Assembly: GCA_018830685.1 (NCBI GenBank)
Contig: JAHJRR010000063.1
Location: 1 to 6,314 of the forward strand
Source: Nanobdellota archaeon
Lineage (GTDB): Archaea; Nanobdellota; Nanobdellia; Pacearchaeales; GW2011-AR1
Length of the DNA stretch: 6,314 nt
Reading direction: 5' to 3'
Shown: positions 5,396-6,314 of the stretch, piece by piece
Position numbering within the stretch: the stretch's first letter is position 1
Layout of the letters: every line of letters starts with the position of its first letter
Position numbers and translations under genes: made by a program
Notes under the pieces: generated by a model
What the model was told of the DNA's origin: nothing
Database searches by the model: none
Seen by the model: only the letters and a program-made list of their open reading frames with translations

Positions 5396-5689
5396 ATGAC
5401 TTCTGTTCAAGATTTAATGGATATCCGAAATGATTTATTCTTGAATTACCCTCCGGAACCTGAAGGAATGAACACATTAATGTCTAGCCAAAATTGTGGA
5501 GCAATAGAGAACCCTCGAGGAAATCTTCCCCTCCGTATTCGAAGATATCTCTATGAGGCTAAAACTTCCCTAAAGCATGCAAGAGAAAACAATCTAGGGG
5601 AATTACATCTGGTTGTTGGATGTGCGCATGAACTTCCCTTAGAATATCTGTTGAACAATAGGGAGATTCTTGATAGATATTCTTTGTAA
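5396..5689 (+). CDS. TraB/PrgY/Tiki-like protein, C-terminal half of a split gene
   Basis: The 97-residue frame contains a helical region (PLRIRRYLYEAKTSLKHARE, about 45-64), then ELHLVVGCAHELPLEYLL. The GCAH at 75-78 is a GX2H motif after a hydrophobic strand, as in the C-terminal hallmark of TraB/PrgY/Tiki proteins. Alone it lacks the N-terminal GX2H and the Glu, both of which are in the preceding frame. The annotated ATG is poorly supported: AAAGG abuts it with no spacing and there is no TATA box at the right distance. It is therefore more probably the continuation of the upstream gene after a -1 shift at 5355-5362 than an independent gene. If separate, the two halves could still form a heterodimer. 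It is the last gene of the operon; a possible terminator hairpin follows. Confidence 0.55.
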   Translation: MTSVQDLMDIRNDLFLNYPPEPEGMNTLMSSQNCGAIENPRGNLPLRIRRYLYEAKTSLKHARENNLGELHLVVGCAHELPLEYLLNNREILDRYSL

Positions 5690-5722
5690 TTTGCAGTTTA
5701 TAACAAGTTTACAAATTATATG

Positions 5723-5762
5723 GTCTATGAATTCGATAGACTTCTTCCATTACTTTCTTTCT
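5723..5762 (+). terminator. Candidate terminator of the radical SAM operon
   Basis: GTCTAT (5723-5728) pairs with ATAGAC (5736-5741) around a 7-base loop, followed by a pyrimidine-rich stretch with several short T runs (TTCTTCCATTACTTTCTTTC). A weaker 7-bp inverted repeat, TAATTTG/CAAATTA (5687-5693 and 5712-5718), precedes it. Archaeal termination depends mainly on T-rich tracts, so the stretch is more telling than the stem. Confidence 0.35.
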
Positions 5763-5820
5763 GTTAGTTTTGCATTATTGATTCCTTCGTTCTAATCCTA
5801 AAGGTAGAATAGTTATAGTC

Positions 5821-5832
5821 ATGGGCACGGAG
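5821..5832 (-). repeat. tRNA-proximal copy of the 12-bp repeat (candidate att site)
   Basis: ATGGGCACGGAG is the end of the tRNA-Trp gene plus one flanking base, identical to 2792-2803. Together the two copies would bound an island of about 3.0 kb containing the RHH regulator and the radical SAM operon. Confidence 0.4.
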
Positions 5833-5892
5833 GGAATCGAACCCTCTTCTGCTGCTCTGGAGGCAGCTATACTGCCAGTGTACTACGCACCC
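5822..5892 (-). tRNA. trnW: tRNA-Trp (anticodon CCA)
   Basis: The minus strand folds into a complete 71-base cloverleaf. The acceptor is GGGTGCG/CGTGCCC with T-G and G-T wobbles at the fourth and fifth pairs. The D arm is GTAC/GTAT with loop ACTGGCA, and the anticodon arm is GCTGC/GCAGC with loop CTCCAGA. A 4-base variable loop and the T arm GAGGG/CCCTC with loop TTCGATT complete it. U33 followed by CCA gives the Trp anticodon, and the discriminator is A, as in archaeal tRNA-Trp. No intron is present, although many archaeal tRNA-Trp genes have one. No CCA is encoded, so the CCA-adding enzyme must supply it. Box A lies 23-31 bases upstream. The 3' end faces the putative island. Confidence 0.93.
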
Positions 5893-5914
5893 TAATTTTT
5901 ACAAGAAGTCGCGG

Positions 5915-5923
5915 ATTTTTAAG
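5915..5923 (-). promoter_or_regulatory. Box A (TATA) promoter of tRNA-Trp
   Basis: The minus strand reads CTTAAAAAT, centred 27 bases before the first base of the tRNA at 5892, matching the archaeal box A consensus and distance. Confidence 0.55.
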
Positions 5924-6061
5924 TTTGTTGTTTTGGGAAAAACAGCTCGCCTTCGGCTCGCTCACCAATTAATCACAAATCGCCTTCTAGAATTAACTTA
6001 CTAATTTTACAGACTCAATTTTATCCAGCGAACAAATTACGAGCAAAAGTGAATCTAACTT

Positions 6062-6086
6062 AGAAAGGGATGATTTGTCAGGAGAA
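6062..6086 (+). repeat. Diverged 25-bp direct repeat, copy 1
   Basis: The 25 bases at 6062-6086 match 6126-6150 at 20 positions, and all five differences are transitions (A/G or C/T). The copies are 64 bases apart. Because 64 is not a multiple of three, the repeat is not a coding repeat. Confidence 0.5.
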
Positions 6087-6114
6087 TACCTTCCCCGTTC
6101 CAACAACGTTGATT

Positions 6115-6134
6115 CCCTTTCCAAAAGGAAGGGG
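6115..6134 (+). repeat. 8-bp hairpin with AAAA loop
   Basis: CCCTTTCC (6115-6122) pairs with GGAAGGGG (6127-6134) around AAAA. One pair is G-U when read as RNA from the plus strand; the minus-strand RNA would have a C-A mismatch there. It overlaps the start of the second direct repeat. Confidence 0.45.
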
Positions 6135-6150
6135 TGACTTGTTAGGGGAA
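6126..6150 (+). repeat. Diverged 25-bp direct repeat, copy 2
   Basis: This is the second copy of the repeat at 6062-6086, sharing AAGGG-TGA-TTGT-AGG-GAA positions with transition-only differences. The copies most likely arose by duplication or belong to a repeat family spread through the genome. Confidence 0.5.
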
Positions 6151-6265
6151 ACGTAGTTTCTCATACGAATTGCGAGCCAACCAATCTACGAACCGAAGGC
6201 GAGTGGTAACTCATTAGAGTATCTCCGATGACTTTTCATAACTCTTCAATTTAAAGAAATATTAA

Positions 6266-6304
6266 AGTAGGGCAGAGCCCTACTGCTCATAGAAACCATG
6301 AGCA
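6266..6304. repeat. Two adjoining perfect hairpins at the right edge
   Basis: AGTAGGGC/GCCCTACT (6266-6273 and 6277-6284) form an 8-bp stem with an AGA loop. TGCTCAT/ATGAGCA (6284-6290 and 6298-6304) form a 7-bp stem with a 7-base loop, sharing base 6284. Neither is followed by a T tract in the visible sequence. They could be the 3' part of a structured RNA, a terminator for a minus-strand gene outside the window, or a dispersed palindromic repeat. Confidence 0.45.
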
Positions 6305-6314
6305 ATGTAATAAG

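Larger units (their letters stand above)
5946..6203. repeat. 11-bp long-range inverted repeat enclosing a gene-free region
   Basis: CTCGCCTTCGG (5946-5956) is the exact complement of CCGAAGGCGAG (6193-6203), with one further G-T pair outside. The arms enclose 236 bases that carry diverged direct repeats and a hairpin. The whole of 5893-6314 holds no credible protein gene; the longest open stretches are under 50 codons and lack promoters. It could be a structured RNA, a dispersed intergenic repeat unit, or a decayed mobile element. Confidence 0.4.

Noticed and set aside
2804..5821. Integrase or transposase within the putative island
   Set aside because: No frame shows tyrosine recombinase, serine recombinase or DDE motifs, so the island, if real, must have lost its integrase or been moved in trans.
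5822..5892. Reading the tRNA as tRNA-Gly with anticodon TCC
   Set aside because: The 5-bp anticodon stem GCTGC/GCAGC fixes the loop as CTCCAGA, with U33 before CCA. The TCC reading would break the stem and put the anticodon out of register.
5997..6137. Stop-to-stop frame of 46 residues and a 28-codon ATG frame at 6070
   Set aside because: Both are short and lack a TATA box or Shine-Dalgarno site. The 25-base direct repeat crosses them in different frames, which argues against coding.
5893..6314. CRISPR array
   Set aside because: Only two diverged 25-base copies exist, 64 bases apart with mismatches. A CRISPR array would show several near-identical repeats with even, unique spacers, and no cas gene is present.

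Overview
The window looks like a piece of an AT-rich archaeal chromosome. Nearly every gene or gene group has an archaeal TATA box (box A) about 20-30 bases before its start codon and no Shine-Dalgarno site, which implies leaderless mRNAs. The tRNA has no encoded CCA end. The left-hand genes (a Lhr-type helicase and an SbcD/Mre11-related phosphoesterase of the archaeal kind) and the small genes in tight spacing suit a DPANN-type lineage (Woesearchaeota/Pacearchaeota-like). That lineage placement is inference.

Left part (1-2756): the C-terminal end of an Lhr DNA helicase, a 112-residue protein of unknown family, and an SbcD/Mre11-related metallophosphoesterase all run rightwards. The phosphoesterase converges, with a 4-base overlap, on a HAD-type 5'(3')-deoxyribonucleotidase. 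A 53-residue ribbon-helix-helix (RHH) protein follows on the minus strand. This part resembles ordinary chromosomal housekeeping and repair content.

Middle part (about 2792-5821): this looks like a genomic island. It holds a second RHH regulator (minus strand) with two near-identical palindromes around its own TATA box. Divergent from it is an operon with a radical SAM/SPASM peptide-modifying enzyme (450 aa), an 83-residue peptide with a C-S-C-P-S-C-P-C cluster before a C-terminal hydrophobic helix, and two short frames. Those two frames read as the N- and C-terminal halves of one TraB/PrgY/Tiki-like protein split by a -1 shift at a run of eight A. The simplest model is a RiPP (ribosomally made, post-translationally modified peptide) cassette: precursor, maturase, candidate processing or immunity protein, and a divergent regulator. 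A 12-base copy of the 3' end of the downstream tRNA-Trp gene sits at 2792, in the position expected for a displaced tRNA end after integration. Third-position base preference also changes across this boundary.

Right part (5822-6314): an intronless tRNA-Trp(CCA) on the minus strand with its own box A, then about 420 bases without a credible gene. That stretch carries an 11-bp long-range inverted repeat, two diverged 25-base direct repeats, a stable hairpin and a pair of adjoining hairpins at the right edge.
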